Shown: piece by piece, positions 12,757 through 25,800 of the stretch
Position numbering within the stretch: the first letter of the stretch is position 1
Layout of the letters: every line of letters starts with the position of its first letter
NCBI GenBank assembly: GCA_001598975.1
Contig: BBXU01000964.1
Span: 29,531-93,530 of the forward strand
From: Parachlorella kessleri
Taxonomy: Eukaryota > Chlorophyta > Trebouxiophyceae > Chlorellales > Chlorellaceae
Direction: 5' to 3'
DNA: 64,000 nucleotides
Translations under genes and position numbers: made by a program
The notes under the pieces: generated by a model
Told to the model about the DNA's origin: nothing
Seen by the model: the letters and a program-made list of their open reading frames with translations, nothing else
Databases searched by the model: none

Positions 12757-14004
12757 ATGGGGGATCCATACCTTATTCAGTGGTTTCAAAGCGTGGATGC
12801 TGACCGCAGCGGTCATATCAATAGCCATGAGCTGCAGAGGGCACTGGCTTTGGGCCGCCTGAACTTCTCTCTGGCTCTGTGTGCGCAGATGATAAGGTGA
12901 GGATGCTCTTCAGGCTGCAACCGAGCACTAACCGAAAGGGACTTCACTGTTTAGTGGGAACTGACTGCTGGCGACACACCAAGGCCTCTTTGTTGAGCTA
13001 ATTGCTGCTCTTCCCTGCAGCAACTATGCAACCCCACCCACACGCTGACACTGCCTTGCAGGATGCATGACCGCGACGGCAGTGGAAGCATTTCGTTTGA
13101 GGAGTTTCAGCAGCTGCACCAGTTCATCACTAGTACACAGGTCTGTCGTCGGCTTCTTGCAGCTGTGTGCCCACCCTGACAAGTAACCCTGCTAATTTCA
13201 AGAAGTCCAAAACCCGTATGTCAATGTGAAGATTATGTCCTCTTGGTGGTAAAAGGAAATCAACGCATGGCCTGCGCAGAATGCGTACTACCAGTACGAC
13301 AGGGACAGGAGCGGCACCCTTTCGACAGACGAGGTGTTTCAAGGCTTGTCCTATGCTGGTAGGGGATCTGGCCTTTAGGGTGACTTACACTGAAAGTTAT
13401 CCCGTCTCTATCGTATCTTAGACCCATACCATTGAGGTGAAAGCGCTACTTGAACATGCGTCGAGGCCAGGATGGATGTAAGCTCGCAAAACGATTCATG
13501 CAACTCTCTCAAATGGAAGGCATGTTGCATTTATCTGACAAGCGTGCAAGTGAGCAGTTGCACGCTGTGCTGTTGCAGGGTACCGCTTTGACCAGCCAGC
13601 CTTCCAGGCACTCATCAAAGCTTTCGATCCTGACCGCAACGGTGACTTGGAAAGGAATCAAACAACTTGCCAGCCTGCTAGTGCACTGCCGTGCATGGCA
13701 CAGTATTACTTATGAGCCCTGGCTTACTGCATTGTTAAGCTGCCTTGCTAGGAAAGGGTATGTCCCAATTCTGGCACACTCTCTTGCAGTCATTGCAGTA
13801 CTGCATGCTTAATGCGTCCCTTATGCCAAGTTGCATCTTCACTAGTTTTGCTGTGCAGGCAAGTTTGGTCTGGATGAGTTCATCGCCATGTCAGTCTTCC
13901 TGACATCAGCTGGCAACGTCTTCCGTGCCTTTGACGCGGCAAAAGCCGGCCGCGTGACGCTGGACTTCAACCAGTTCCTATATGCTGCGGCCAACTGCCG
14001 GTAG
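12757..14004 (+). CDS. Penta-EF-hand calcium-binding protein (ALG-2/PDCD6-like)
   Basis: Small calcium sensor of the penta-EF-hand class (animal ALG-2/PDCD6; the plant CML49/50 group). Five exons join in phase: 12757-12896, 13062-13140, 13280-13358, 13579-13641, 13859-14004, giving 168 residues. Four loops keep the calcium ligands: DADRSGHINSHE, DRDGSGSISFEE, DRDRSGTLSTDE, DPDRNGKFGLDE. The fifth, starting DAAKAGRVTLDF, lacks the ligand pattern, as expected for the dimer-forming EF5 of this class. Hydrophobic residues before EF1 (PYLIQWFQSV) match the family. There is no Gly/Pro-rich N-terminal extension, so this is the short form. Family members bind partners in membrane traffic and repair in a calcium-dependent way; the partner here is unknown. 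Confidence 0.93.
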
Positions 14005-15559
14005 CAGCCCTCCCTCGTGACCACTGTCAGCATGGGACATGTCGCCATGCCTTCCCTTAGGGGGACAAAGCCATGCATTGCGTGGCAGCAGCAAAGGCTT
14101 AGGCTAGGCTGAAGCTGGAAAGCAAGGACGATGCAGTGTTGGTAGCCCAGGCATGTGGATGCATCGGACAGGTGTCATCGAGCATGGGACGGGGTAGTAC
14201 TCCATGTGCTGTCAGTGTGTGGCCTGCTTGTTGCAGTCATCAAACACGCAGACGGAAAGGACAAGAAGCAGCACGTCTAAATGCCGTGAAGGTTCTATGT
14301 CTGGCTGTGTGAGGCTGCATGTGAATGTAGCGAGGCGGGATAAAGTTACATATCTGGTTTGTGCGTACCCAAGTGCACCAGCCAGCCTAACAACTATACA
14401 CCAGACCAGTTGGAAGCCGACCAGACTAGAAAGGCATGCTAGAGGGAACCTGACGCCAACAGCTCATAAATTGCCTCTTGCTATCTCGCCAGCACTCCAT
14501 TGCATACTACCAGCACTGGGAACAGACATGCGAGTGCTGCTATGACTGTGCACCACATACATCGTTCATGCACAGCGGCGCCAGGCTCAATCTTTCCTTG
14601 GGCGCCGCATTTTCACAGGGTCTAAGTAGAGGGAGGGATCCTTAACGCAAACATGTCCTCCTTGAGGCTCAGACCTGCAGGATCGGAAGCACACGGGGTA
14701 GGCACATTTCTGCAGTACCGGAGTCAGGGGGGATCAGTTCAAATGTGGAGGGAAGCGAGCGAGGGAACGCGGCACCTTTAACACTGCCAATTTTGGTGTC
14801 CTAGGTTTCGACATGTGTGGATACAGCGTTCACCGCCACTTACCCAGGTTCTGAACGTAAGCAGGCACGGAGCTGCGTCCAGGCGGGCTGTATTTTTGCT
14901 GTGTATTCTAGTGTGAAGAGGGCCTGTAGAGCATAGAGCAGCCGATGGTAAGTTCGAGAAGCAACAACTTGTCTGCTCACGTTTTAGTCTACGCACCTGC
15001 AGCAGGTCCTCCACCCTGTCATTACAGCGATGGGGCCTGGGAAGCTTTTGGGGCGGTGGGCTTGGTGCTGGGTTGCTTTCGCCTGGATTTTGCTCCATGT
15101 TCTCTCGGACCTGTGCTAGGACACAGAACTTACACGACAGTCATGTGGTTTTGCAACCATCATGTAGTGCTGGGACACCTTGTACCTGGCCAAAATTTAT
15201 CACCCTATCAAGCTGTTCACTTACGGAGGCCACGCTGCTTCAATGCTGGGACGACTGCGACGATTGCAGGTGCACGACCCTTTTCCAGTCGGTCAGGCCT
15301 TTTTCGTGGTCACTGTTAGCTACTAAGCAGTAGGTAAGTATGTAGACGCATCAAATGCAGAAACCGCGCCGACGTCGTCTGCATGGACCGCTTCCCGCTT
15401 GAGGCCGTGCTCATGTCGATGATGGGGACCCTCTGCACCTAAAATCCCATGTTCCCTGCCTGACCTTGCTGCCTTCCTACCTACTATCCTACAGATTTTG
15501 CTAGTGGGAGCCTCCCTACCTGGTGTATAAGAATAACTAGGGAACAAGTACAGCAGAGC
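14005..15559 (+). other. Intergenic region upstream of the coiled-coil gene
   Basis: About 1.55 kb with no frame showing family features or consistent splice phase. It should hold the 3' UTR of the EF-hand gene and the promoter of the coiled-coil gene. A TATA-like TATAAG lies near 15527, only about 30 bases before the ATG I chose at 15560, implying a very short leader or a start elsewhere. Confidence 0.4.
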
Positions 15560-18500
15560 ATGCTCAAGGCCCTTGGGCTCAAGCCTGCTCAGGAGAGGGC
15601 GGGCAAGGTTTACTCCGACAGCGAGGCACGTCTCTGCAAACTGAAGGGTTGCACTTCAGCGCCGGGCTTCTCGCGCATCCTATGGAACCCAAATGGGGGT
15701 GGAGGAAGCCAGGGCAGCACCATGGGGTTACCGCTGTACCCAAAGTTGTCTTTCAAGAGGGTGCTGGACTAACGATGTTTTCTCATGCAGGCACACAACG
15801 TGCGGGCATTTGTCACGCCCGCGGAGCGGCTTATCGAGTCCCTCTCTGATGAGCTGATACGAGCCAGGAGTCAGATAGAGCGGCTGCAGCAGGTGTGGGC
15901 CGCACAGTAGCTCGGCTCTTGCATCTATATTAGCATGGGTGGCAGATAGTGCGAACAGGGAATGAGAGCTGGGCTGGTCTGGAGTGACAGTGCTGGATGC
16001 AGAATGAGCCTGAGTCTTGCCTGAGTGCTGAGCCAGTAGGTCTCTCCCCCCGAGATAAGCTAAGGCCACTGTGAGAGGAGATGCAGATCAACTGAAGCAT
16101 CCGTTGCGCAGTTGCTGATTTGAATGGACGGTATGGGTGACTTTTGCATTGACAAGGGCCATGCGGAGATCTGGAATTACGTACCTCAGCTTCAAGTGGC
16201 GCTCAACCAGCGTCGCTGACTCGCTGTAGTCTTTAATATGACATTGTCAAGTTGCAGGACGCCGCAGACTCGGCAGCTGCCCTGGAAAGGTTGGAAGGGG
16301 AGAGGCAGGATAGCGCTGCCTCCATGCGGCAGCAGCTGACTGCCGGGCAGCAGGCAGCGGAGCGCGCCGCCCGGCAGTGCAAGCAGGCAGAAGCGGAGGC
16401 CGAGCGGTGGCGAAGCCTGGCCATGTCTCTGCAGGGGCAGGACTCTGGTAGGCGCAGCAGCACGGGTTGGGGCCTGGCTGAAGGGTGGTCCAAAGACTGA
16501 GGGTAGTCCACCTGTCGGCTGATGGCGTTGGAGCATGCATGCCTTTGGTACCAGCCTAAGGTACAGCGACACCAAAGTCCGGGCGGGGTTGCATGGCCTG
16601 TGCAGTTTTCCTGTGCCTTGACCTGCATGCCAGCGCCCCGCCTGCGCCCTTCACAGCGCGTCACAACCGCTTGCCCACATTTCTCGCTCTTTCCCCTATC
16701 TGTTCAGCTGATGCCGCCGCCCGTGAGTCTCTGGGCCAGCTGCGCGCTGTGGAGTCTCAGCTGCAAGCCAAGTCAGCGGAAGCCGACAGGTGGCAGGCGC
16801 GTGCTGAGGAGGAGCTGGCATATCGGGCACAGCAGGAGCAGCAGCTCAAGGCGGCAAGGGCGGAGCTTGCACGCGTGCGGCGGCGGGTGCAGGAAGTGGA
16901 GGTGCGCAGTGGCCATGCACCCTAGTCATGCTTCATTGGTCTGTAAGGCAAGGCACCCAATAGATTGAAGGTGTTGCCCAAGCGCCAGGAAGAGAGAGTG
17001 AACCAGTGCGGGGTTCATCTGGGGCTTGCAACAAGGGCATAGGCGGACAACAATGGTGTCTGCTGTAGGTGGTAGGAGTCGGAGTTCAGGTGCCGTTTCT
17101 GTAACTTACGAGATATAAAATCAGAGGTTGTTACCGATGGTCCCAATGGCACATTTGCTGTGAAGAGGGCGGCTGGTTATTTGTTCATGGCACATGGCGT
17201 GCGTTGTTTGGAAGTAGCAGACCTGCGTCTGACAGCAGGCATGCAAGGGATGCTTTGGAGGTTTAGCGAGGACTCAAGCCAGTTGGGCTCAACAGTGGCT
17301 CCTGACTGGTGACAGCCTGCCCTGCAGGAAAAGCATAGCCAGTCTGAAAGCCTGCTAGGCGCGATGCATGCCCAGCTGGCCGCAGCACAGGCGGAAGCAG
17401 CCGAGCGTGCGCAGCAGGCCCAACAGGCTCAGCAGCGGCTCAATGCTGCTGAGGTCGAGCTGGCCCAGCGGGGCCAGCAGGTGCAGCAGCTGGAGCGCAT
17501 TCGCCAGAAGAACCTCACCCGCATTGTAGAGCTGAAGCAGGTAATGTCATGACCAGCTGTAGTTGCAGAGGTATCAAGGTTCGGTTTGGAGGAGCTGTGA
17601 GGGGCCTAGGTTGCAGCAGTGCTGGCCAGGTCTGCCTGCACATGGTGGATTGCCTTGCTGTCAACAAGGGTTTGGTTGAGCATTCAGGATGAGTTTGTGG
17701 CTTGTTGGCCCGAGCTGCCGATAGCAGTAATGGAGGTTGAGCCCAGATCTGGTGGCGCGGATTGCGAAGGTTTTCTTGCCTCTACCGCCCGCCCATTGCA
17801 GGCCAGCACCTTCCATCGCTCACCCCCTGCCAGCCCGCTAGATGGCAGCAGCCAGGCCAGCACGCCTCGGGCCGCCACCACGCCCCGCATGCTGCTGCCC
17901 GCCTCTTCTGCCCCGCTGCCCCTGTCCCGCCAGGGCAGCGGTACCCAGGGCATCCAGGGGATCCAGCTGATGCCCCTGTCCCGCCAGGGCAGCACTCCAC
18001 AAGCGCCAGTGCCTGCACACGTGCCGCTGCCGCCGCAGCAAAATGGCAGCCCACCCCAGCAGCCGCCGCCGCGGCCACAGCAACAGGGCGCGGCAGCCTC
18101 ACAGCATAACAACAGCAGCATGCCGTCTGCCCCACTGTCACGGCAGGGCAGCCTGAGCACCGAGCTTGCGGGGGCTAGAGCACAGCTGGTGGGCTTCGAA
18201 GCTCAGCTAGAAGGGCTGGGAGCGGAGCTGGCAGCAGTGAAGGACGAGCGAGAGGAGCTGCGGCAGCAGCTAGCCAAGGCGCAGGGAGGGCTGGCCAGCA
18301 CGGCTGCTGAGCTGGCTGTGATGCAGCGCCAGCGGGACTGGTGGGCGGGAGAGGCGGAGCGGGCACAGCAGGAGCAGCAGCGGCTCAAGTTGGCGGTCAA
18401 AAAAGCCCCAACAGCTGGTGCTGCTGCGGACGCCGGCATGCAGGCTGGCCAAGGCGCAGCGACGGCGCAGCGTGGGGAGGAGGCTGGCAGGTCAGAGGGC

Positions 18501-21500
18501 AGCGCAGCAGCAGGGGAGCGGCCGGAGGCAGCGACACGAAGAGTGTCGGAGCTGGAGCAGGAGCTGGCTGCTGTCAACAAGGAAGTGGCTGCTGTCAGCG
18601 AGGAGCTGGCTGCTGTCAGCAAGGAGCTGGCTGCAGCGCAGCAGGCTCAGCAAGCTGCACAGCGCACGGCTGAGGAGGCCCAGCAGGAAGCAGAGCGGGC
18701 TGAGCGGACAAGGGTGCTGGCGGTTCAGGTGCGTGCCAGGGTGACCCTGCAAGATACCCACTATCACAGATATTTTATGAAGACATGTGGCATGCATGAG
18801 GATGGAGCCGCAATGCTTGTATCAGCTGTTCACATTCTCAACAGGCAGCTTGGTGGTTCAGGCCTGCGACGTTGTGGCGGTCCCTCGAAACCCACAGCAG
18901 GGCCTCATGGCTGCAACTCTTCTGATGCCAGCCGTGTCCCCCTGAGTTGCTCTTGTGCAGGAGCTCCAGCGCGTGCGCCAAGAGACGGAGCAGCGCCTGC
19001 AGCAAGCACAGCGTGCGCAGCAGGAGGCTGAGTCACGGGCTGAGCAAGCAGAGCAGGAGGCCCAGCAGGTTGGTCCTTCCTGTGGTTGCACTGATCTCAA
19101 AGCTGGGTGCTGCTGGTGGCCCCGACCCCAGGCTTCCCTCCGGCTCCTCAGCGTACAGGCTCCAATGGTCCCAACAATTGTATAGTAGACCCCTGCATTC
19201 GTGGGTGGGACAATGGTAGCAATTGTTGCTTAGGCTGAAAAGAGTCTGACCTGTAGAAGTAGTGAGCAAGGTCTGCGAACACGGCCGGCAGCCTCCCCAG
19301 ACCCTTCCCAAAGTCCGTGCGCGGTTCAGCAGACAGCATGGTTGCTGGCCTGCCTAGCGCCACCCTATCATCCATGCGCGCAGGTCTGGCGGGAAGCCTT
19401 GCAGGTGTTGCAGCAGGCCCAGCAGGCACACCAGCTTGACAACGAGAAGGCTGTTGCTACACCACCAACAGCAGCAGCAGTGGCACCAGTAGCAGTAGCA
19501 GCAGCAGCAGGAGGGGCGGGTGGCCGACCACCAAGTGAGCCGCGGTCGGCGTCGCCCCTTAAGAAGGTGCTCAGCCGCATGCGCAGGCACAAGGAGGACG
19601 CTGCTGCGCCTGCTGCTGCTCTGCCTGCTGCTGCTGACGCTGCTGGACAAGGGACACCTGCAGAGCGAGAATGCTTTGGAGAGACGTCCTTTGTGCAGCC
19701 ACCGCTTGAGGCGTCCCACCAGCATGAGGAGCTGCCAGCGGGGTCAGTTGCATTGATAAAGGCAGTTGTGCCACCTTCAGCAGCTCCACCAGGAGTAGGC
19801 TCAGCAGCTGTGGGCGCCCCCCAGCCACCAGGGTCCGGCGAGGCAGCAAGGCAACATCTGGCTGACAGGTGTGCCATGCTGGAGAGCCGGCTGGCAGAGT
19901 CACTCACCGAGGTGGCACAGGCCAAGCAGTGGGGGGAGGCACAGGCAACGGAGCTAGCGGCAGTCAAGTGCGCGGTAGGGACTGGTGAGCAGAGGCTTCA
20001 CGCTGAGCTGGCCGCAGCGCAACAGAGGGCGCAAGCGTTGGAGGCACAGGTGGCTGCCCTGTCAGCAGACCTGGCCGCTGCCACCGCAGCAGCAGCGGCA
20101 CAGGAAGCGGCCAGGGCTCGCGACAAGAGAGAGCCTGCCGAGAGCGAACCGGCTCTCGCAAACAATTTGGTGTCGGCAGGAGCGGCTGGGCTGTCTGTAG
20201 GGGTAGCTCCGTCAGCAGCAGCTGTGGAGCCTGGACCACCAAGCCCTGAAGCCTCTCCCCGCGGCAGGCACGTCGGCCTCTTCCCAGACCACCAGCAGCA
20301 AGCAATGCAGCATGAGCAGCAGGGGACGCACTGGCAGGCCCAGCGGCTGGCTCTGCGGCGCACCTCGTCGCCCGTAAAGCAGCCCTCTGGCAGGCACCCA
20401 GCCCTACCAGAGGTGGTGGTCCTGCGCTCGCCTCACCCTGCCAGCCAGGCGCAGCAGGCTACGCCACAGCAGGAGGAGGCCGCAGCGGCGCCGGAGGCTG
20501 CAATTCCCAGTGGCCCCGCTTTTGCCGCGCCATCGACTGTGATGTTCCCTGCCAAGGGCCGCGAACCCACTGCCTTGCCAGCTAATCACAATGAGGTGCG
20601 CAGCGTCCGGCTGGCTTCCGGTGCGCTTGAGCTGATCTGTTGGAAGCCCTGTCTGCTGCATAGTGATAGGAGAGCAGCCTGCGTTATTTAAGCTTCCCTT
20701 CGGGCTGTGCCACCTACGCGGTGTTTTCATCTTAGATCTGGATATGTGTGTCTCGTTGGGGACAGGGATCAAGGGTTGAAGTGACATGGTGCCTGTTGGG
20801 TGCAGGTGCAAAGGCTGAAAGCAGAGCTGGACATGAGGGATCAAGAGATTCAGAAGCTGCTAGAGTACATTGACTCTCAAACTGGCGGTGCCAAGTGAGT
20901 AGCCAGCCCCTTGTCTGGGCACCCCCCTGCTCTGTGCAGAAGCTGCCGTAAGGGGCTTGGCTTGGCACCGTCTGCACCGCAGGGCCCTGTGAGAGCCCCT
21001 CTTACACCCAGCAGCATGGTAGCCATGCCCCACCTGGCAGCGCTGCGAGGGCATGGCCTGCTGAATGAGCGGCGTGTAATCCATTGTTGCCTTGGTATTT
21101 CTGTGGCTGCAGGTCGCCGAGCAAGCTGCCCCGCTCCGGTGGGGTGTCCAGCCTGGCCAGCCTCCAGGCCAAGATGGAGAAGGAGCTCCACAGCAAGCAG
21201 CAGCTGCTGGCCGCTTACACAGACCTCAAAGCGCAGGTGGGGCGGCCCAGCCAGACCCGGCTTGGACGATGCAGTGTGGCTCTGGTGTGTCTAGCTCCTG
21301 TTCTAGACGGCTCTCTTCCAAACCACAGGCCATGTTCAATGGTTGGTAGCAAATGCTTGTGAGGCAGACGGCCGCGTGGCTGTGAAGAGCTGGATAGCCT
21401 GTTGGCTTGTATGTAGGACAGTCAGCCCCACCACCCAACAGTGTGGCGTGTGCTGCCTGCGTGCAAGGCCTGCCCCAGTGCCAAGATGGTGCCGTAGCTT

Positions 21501-22050
21501 CTGCGTGCAGGTGAAAGGCAAGACGGTGGAGCTGGATGCTGCGCTGAGCCTGCTGCGCTCAGCAGAGGTGGCCAAGCAGGCGGAGCAGACCCGGGCAGGA
21601 GCAGCCACTAAGGAGGCCTCCAGGGCGCAGGCCAAGGCAAGTGCTGCTGCTGTGCGTGCGCCTGGCTAGCGCACTGGGTGGATTGTTGCCTCCCGATCCC
21701 TGTCGGTGGGTCGAGAGGCGCTTGCTTGTGCTGTAGTTATCTGCCCTGGGACATTTTACATGGGTTGCTGGTTGTTCGCGTGCCTTATCAAGGTAGGCTC
21801 GAACCTGGGATTCCCCTGATTGTGATCGGCTCAAGAGCAGCTGCGGGTCTGTCCTAGATGCCGTACTGCCATAGCTCTGTTGTTCCGTATTTTGTGAGGC
21901 GGTGGGCATCTGAACTATCACACACAAATCCACATACCATGGGCGTACCGCACTGTCCTGCAGGCCAACGCATTGGCTGCTGAGCTGGCTCGGTGCAAGG
22001 AGCAGCTGGCCACCTTCCAGGTGACCAACGCTGCAACGCATGACAACTGA
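15560..22050 (+). CDS. Long coiled-coil protein, Gln/Glu/Ala-rich, function unknown
   Basis: Not recognised. Twelve exons join in phase: 15560-15607 (tentative first exon), 15791-15892, 16258-16447, 16708-16901, 17328-17540, 17802-18728, 18961-19068, 19384-20595, 20806-20894, 21113-21236, 21511-21636, 21964-22050, for 1139 residues. Nearly all exons code for heptad-patterned helix rich in Ala, Gln, Glu and Arg (for example LIESLSDELIRARSQIERLQ, QQLERIRQKNLTRIVELKQ), broken by two low-complexity disordered stretches, one at the start of the exon from 17802 (Ser/Pro-rich, three PLSRQGS motifs) and one in 19450-20600. No motor head, membrane segment or enzyme domain is visible. It could be a cytoskeletal, basal-body or golgin-like scaffold, but nothing in the sequence decides. 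The intron after 21636 has a GC donor. Confidence 0.75.
18561..18644 (+). repeat. Four 21-base tandem repeats, each one coiled-coil heptad
   Basis: Units at 18561-18581, 18582-18602, 18603-18623 and 18624-18644 code for ELAAVNK, EVAAVSE, ELAAVSK and ELAAAQQ. The repeat length equals one heptad, so copy-number change would lengthen the coiled coil without breaking its register. Confidence 0.85.
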
Positions 22051-22877
22051 CATATTCTTCGGCAGGGTGCATGACCGCCCATGGCCTTGTCGCTTATGGT
22101 GAGCAGGTTGGCTATGGCTGTCGGAGGTTTCTGAGCCTCAAGACAGCATATTGCAGGTTTAGAGCTCCATGGCCAGTTCGTTCAGGTCACTTTTGTTCTG
22201 GCGAGAGTGGCAAGTTTGTTGTTAGAGTTTGCGCAGCACTTGGCATGCCTGTACTGACGTAAGCCTGCCGTGACATGAACTTCATTTGTGGTCATATTCT
22301 TAACTTTGCTGGTAGCACTTTGTTCACAAGCAATGCATGCTGTGTATCACAGTTTTGTGATAAACCCCGACCCACTCTGTATTGGCTGCCGTCTTTCTTG
22401 AGCCTTGCTTGCAGCCCACACATTTCCAGTGGGGTGTATGTGGTTGCTACAGCGACATTTACAGTAGCCTTACCCTGAGCTGCCCCTGGGAGTTTGACTG
22501 CTCAAGTGAACGCTTCCTCGTCGGAACGACCTCAAGCCTGCCATGCTGCTGCCTGGTTCCCATTGTATAACTGTGTGTAAATACTCGTAAACTCTGGAGA
22601 GTTTGGTTGAGAGAGTAAAAGCTATATGCTAAAAATTGCATCTGCTGAGCTCAAATAACAATAACGAGTTCACTCCTAAGCTAAGCTTGGGTGGTTCCAT
22701 TTCTGCACCATGTCCTGACCAACTCAGAGCCTAATGTGAACACCTATTACTAGTAAGCTACTGTTTCTGACAATATACTGAAGCATCACTGGCCACCTAT
22801 CTGGCTGGTGGTTCCTGCCCAGCTTGGATACTGCAAGACGCATTCATGGCGCAGGTGGTGGCCTGTAGTGCACGCCA
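22051..22877. other. Convergent 3' flanks of the coiled-coil and OSCA genes
   Basis: No coding signal. The first TGTAA I find on the plus strand is at 22576-22580; the first on the minus strand (TTACA) past the OSCA stop is at 22459-22463. If both serve as poly(A) signals, the two 3' UTRs overlap by more than 100 bases. Confidence 0.4.
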
Positions 22878-25800
22878 TTATTCACCTAGCGGTCGAGGCT
22901 GTACGTCAACGGCCTCCAACTCGGCCTCGCCACCCCCGCTGGCCCCCAAAGGCAACGATGGGTCATCAGCAGAGAAGGCCTGGTTGGTGATGCAGGTGGC
23001 TACTTGGCCTGCTGGGCCCTCCCCCTCATCTGCTGATTGGTAATCCTCCTCCAAAGTGGGGCTGGCCTCTATATCCTGTACAGACGTGGGAGGGGAGGTA
23101 TGCGGTGTTCAAGTCCAGGCAAACAGCAGCTAGGAAGGGATCAGGCAAGCCTGTGAGGCACACCACTACCACTGCTGACCTGGTGTACAACTGTGCTGGC
23201 TGGTATCCTGCCCCCCCCAATATACTTGCAATGCCCTATCTATCCTCTTGCGTGGTCACAAATGCAGCATGCGGACATGGCCCTACCTGCGACTGCTTGT
23301 CCTGCTGCCCGCCAGCCAGCCAGGCCAGCATGATATCCGCCTCCTGTATGGCTGCCAAGAAATCGTGCTCACTCAACTTGAAGGAAGGGGACAAGTACCG
23401 GGAGGCAGCCTTCGTGTCATGAGCAGAAGAGGATGGATGTCCCTGCATGCAGTGCAATAGTTGTTTCACTATCGCAGGCCAAGCCGTCCATACTCTCCAA
23501 AGCAGGCAGGAGCACCCACATCCAAGGCAGGCCCTGCATATAGATACTGCGCTCACAGGCGGCGACCAGACAGTAGCTGATGATTGGTATACTTGTGTTG
23601 AGCTGCTCTTGCAAGTGACCAGCTGAGTGGAGAGCCCGCTTGCCTGCTCCTTGTCTTGCGAGTCTAGGGCTGCAGCATCTATCAGTGCTAAGGCCTCCTG
23701 AGGTCGCCAGAACATCGAACGGCAAGTGCACCTAGCAATGCAACCACACTTGAAGCTTCATGTACCAATGCGATGCGGCGGAGAATCGCAGGCATGCCTG
23801 GCAGGTAGGCAGCCAGGGCTGGGCAGCTGCTGGTGCTTGCAGTGCTCAGACCACGGGTGGTTTTGGGCACGGTGCATACTCACCAGTAGAAAACAGTGAT
23901 GAAAGGCAGGGGCAGCACCATCAGGGGCGGCAGGACTGTCTGCTTGATGCCCAGTATAGCGAGCATGATGAGTTGGTGCATGAGCAGCCCAAAGCACAGC
24001 TGAGTGAACACTCGGGTCCAGACCTGCAGGCCATCTAGCACAGCCCTGAAAATTGCTGCTTGAGAGGTACATCACGTGGCAGGTCTAAACAGCAGCAGGA
24101 CCACCTCCTTACCAAGCAAGACCATCACAACCCGGGGCGGTGATAACCTTACCTTACCGCCTGACTGATACTCCTGGCGGTACACATACAGGAGCTGGTA
24201 CTTGTAGACGGTGAGGGTGATAGCAAAGTAGACAAACGCGATGGGTGTGATCAACGGGCAGATAGTGCAGAACACCTGCGAGTAAGAACATTCTGGGCGC
24301 GCTTTATGCCGGAAACTTTACAGCGCACGCCCTGCATGGGTGACACATCAAAAACTAAACATGCAGCACGCACCCAGATGCCAGTCCACCAACACCCTTC
24401 AAGTCGCGGTCACCGCTACCTAAAACCTCCCTACATAGCCAAAAGCTCGCACCAAGCCCAGCAGGGCAGCGATGGTGTCGTCGGGCACTACAGTGCCCCA
24501 CTCCAGTGTTTGATCCTGCCATAGGCGCGCCCTGGCACGCTGTGTGGCAGCGAGACGCGACTTCAGCCAGAACTTTACCAAATCGGCCAGCCGCAGCAGG
24601 CTAAGCGGCTTGGACAGCAGCCCCTGCAGCAGTGCAGCACGGAGGTGGTAGTGAACACTGAGTATGGCCCGCACCCTTGCTGGATATTGTCAGGTTGCAC
24701 TCATTAGACACACGGTGGTCAGGAAGCAGGTTCAAGAAAGGGCGACCTGGCTTACCTGGAGGAGTAGGAAGGTCATAAAGAATATTGCGGTCTGAGGTGC
24801 TGCCGTGCCAAGGACGGTCAGAATGCTGGAAGGTGTGCCTGCAATCGGAGACAGCACCTGTGACTATGACTGCCGTGCCTCTGTTGTAGATCAGCATAGC
24901 CATGTTGCAGTGTTTCAAAACGACACACGTTATGGCTCGTACTACACACTGTAGTGTCTGCCAAGAGTGCAGGGTGGTTTCGCAAGCATGCCACATGTAA
25001 GTAAACAGTCACTCACTGATAAACGTCTTCAGCTGATTTGCCAGGGAGCCGGCTATGAAGGACCCAAAGAACACAGTCATAACCTGAAGTGACAGGCAGA
25101 GTGTCATAAATATGCACACACATACGCGCCATGCAAAGAACAGTGCTAGGGATGGTAGCTGCAGCTGGTGCACTTGCCACCGCGATTGCTCCTTCAACAG
25201 TGTACACCCCAAAAGTTTCAATCCGGGCCATGTGTGCTTTGGCACTGACCTGGAAGATGAAAAACTTGGTCACCACCCCAAGGTCAATCTCTGACCTGCT
25301 GGTCATTCCTGAGGCATACCACACAGGGCAGGCATTGTCTATCGACAGTTATGCAACCAGGAACCATGCATGCACTTACAACAGAGCTTCCATGATCAAA
25401 TGTCGACACTACCTGAATAAAAGTTGAGGACTGCAATGATCCAGGGCAACAGCTTAAGGAATATTTTGAGCGCTAGACCTGGGAGGATGGCAGTTAGAAG
25501 GGCATTGAAGAAAGGGTAGCGCGACAGCCACCTGCAAGCAGAATGTCTTTTGTAGAAGGCAGCCTACCAGCTGGCTGGCTAGCAGCAACACGGACGGCAT
25601 GTCTCACAAGTATAGCTATGAGTTTGGCACAAGTGCAATTCCAGATAGCCGGGGTTCAGCTGGCAAAGCTGGAGAGGTTTTACCGCTGCCCCTATGCCGT
25701 GCAGTTGCAAGCTCACTCTGTCATGGTGTTGAGGCTGAGCAGTCCCTGGACAGCTGTCACCCGCAGCATGAAGAACAGAGCTAACAGGAAAAAGGCTGCC

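Noticed and set aside
14945..15333. 124-codon frame upstream of the coiled-coil gene as a possible first exon
   Set aside because: No donor gives a phase that joins to 15791, and the composition differs from the rest of the protein.
17684..18622. Minus-strand Ser/Ala/Cys-rich frames across the coiled-coil gene
   Set aside because: GC-rich codon shadows of the plus-strand Gln/Ala-rich exon; no splice or domain support.
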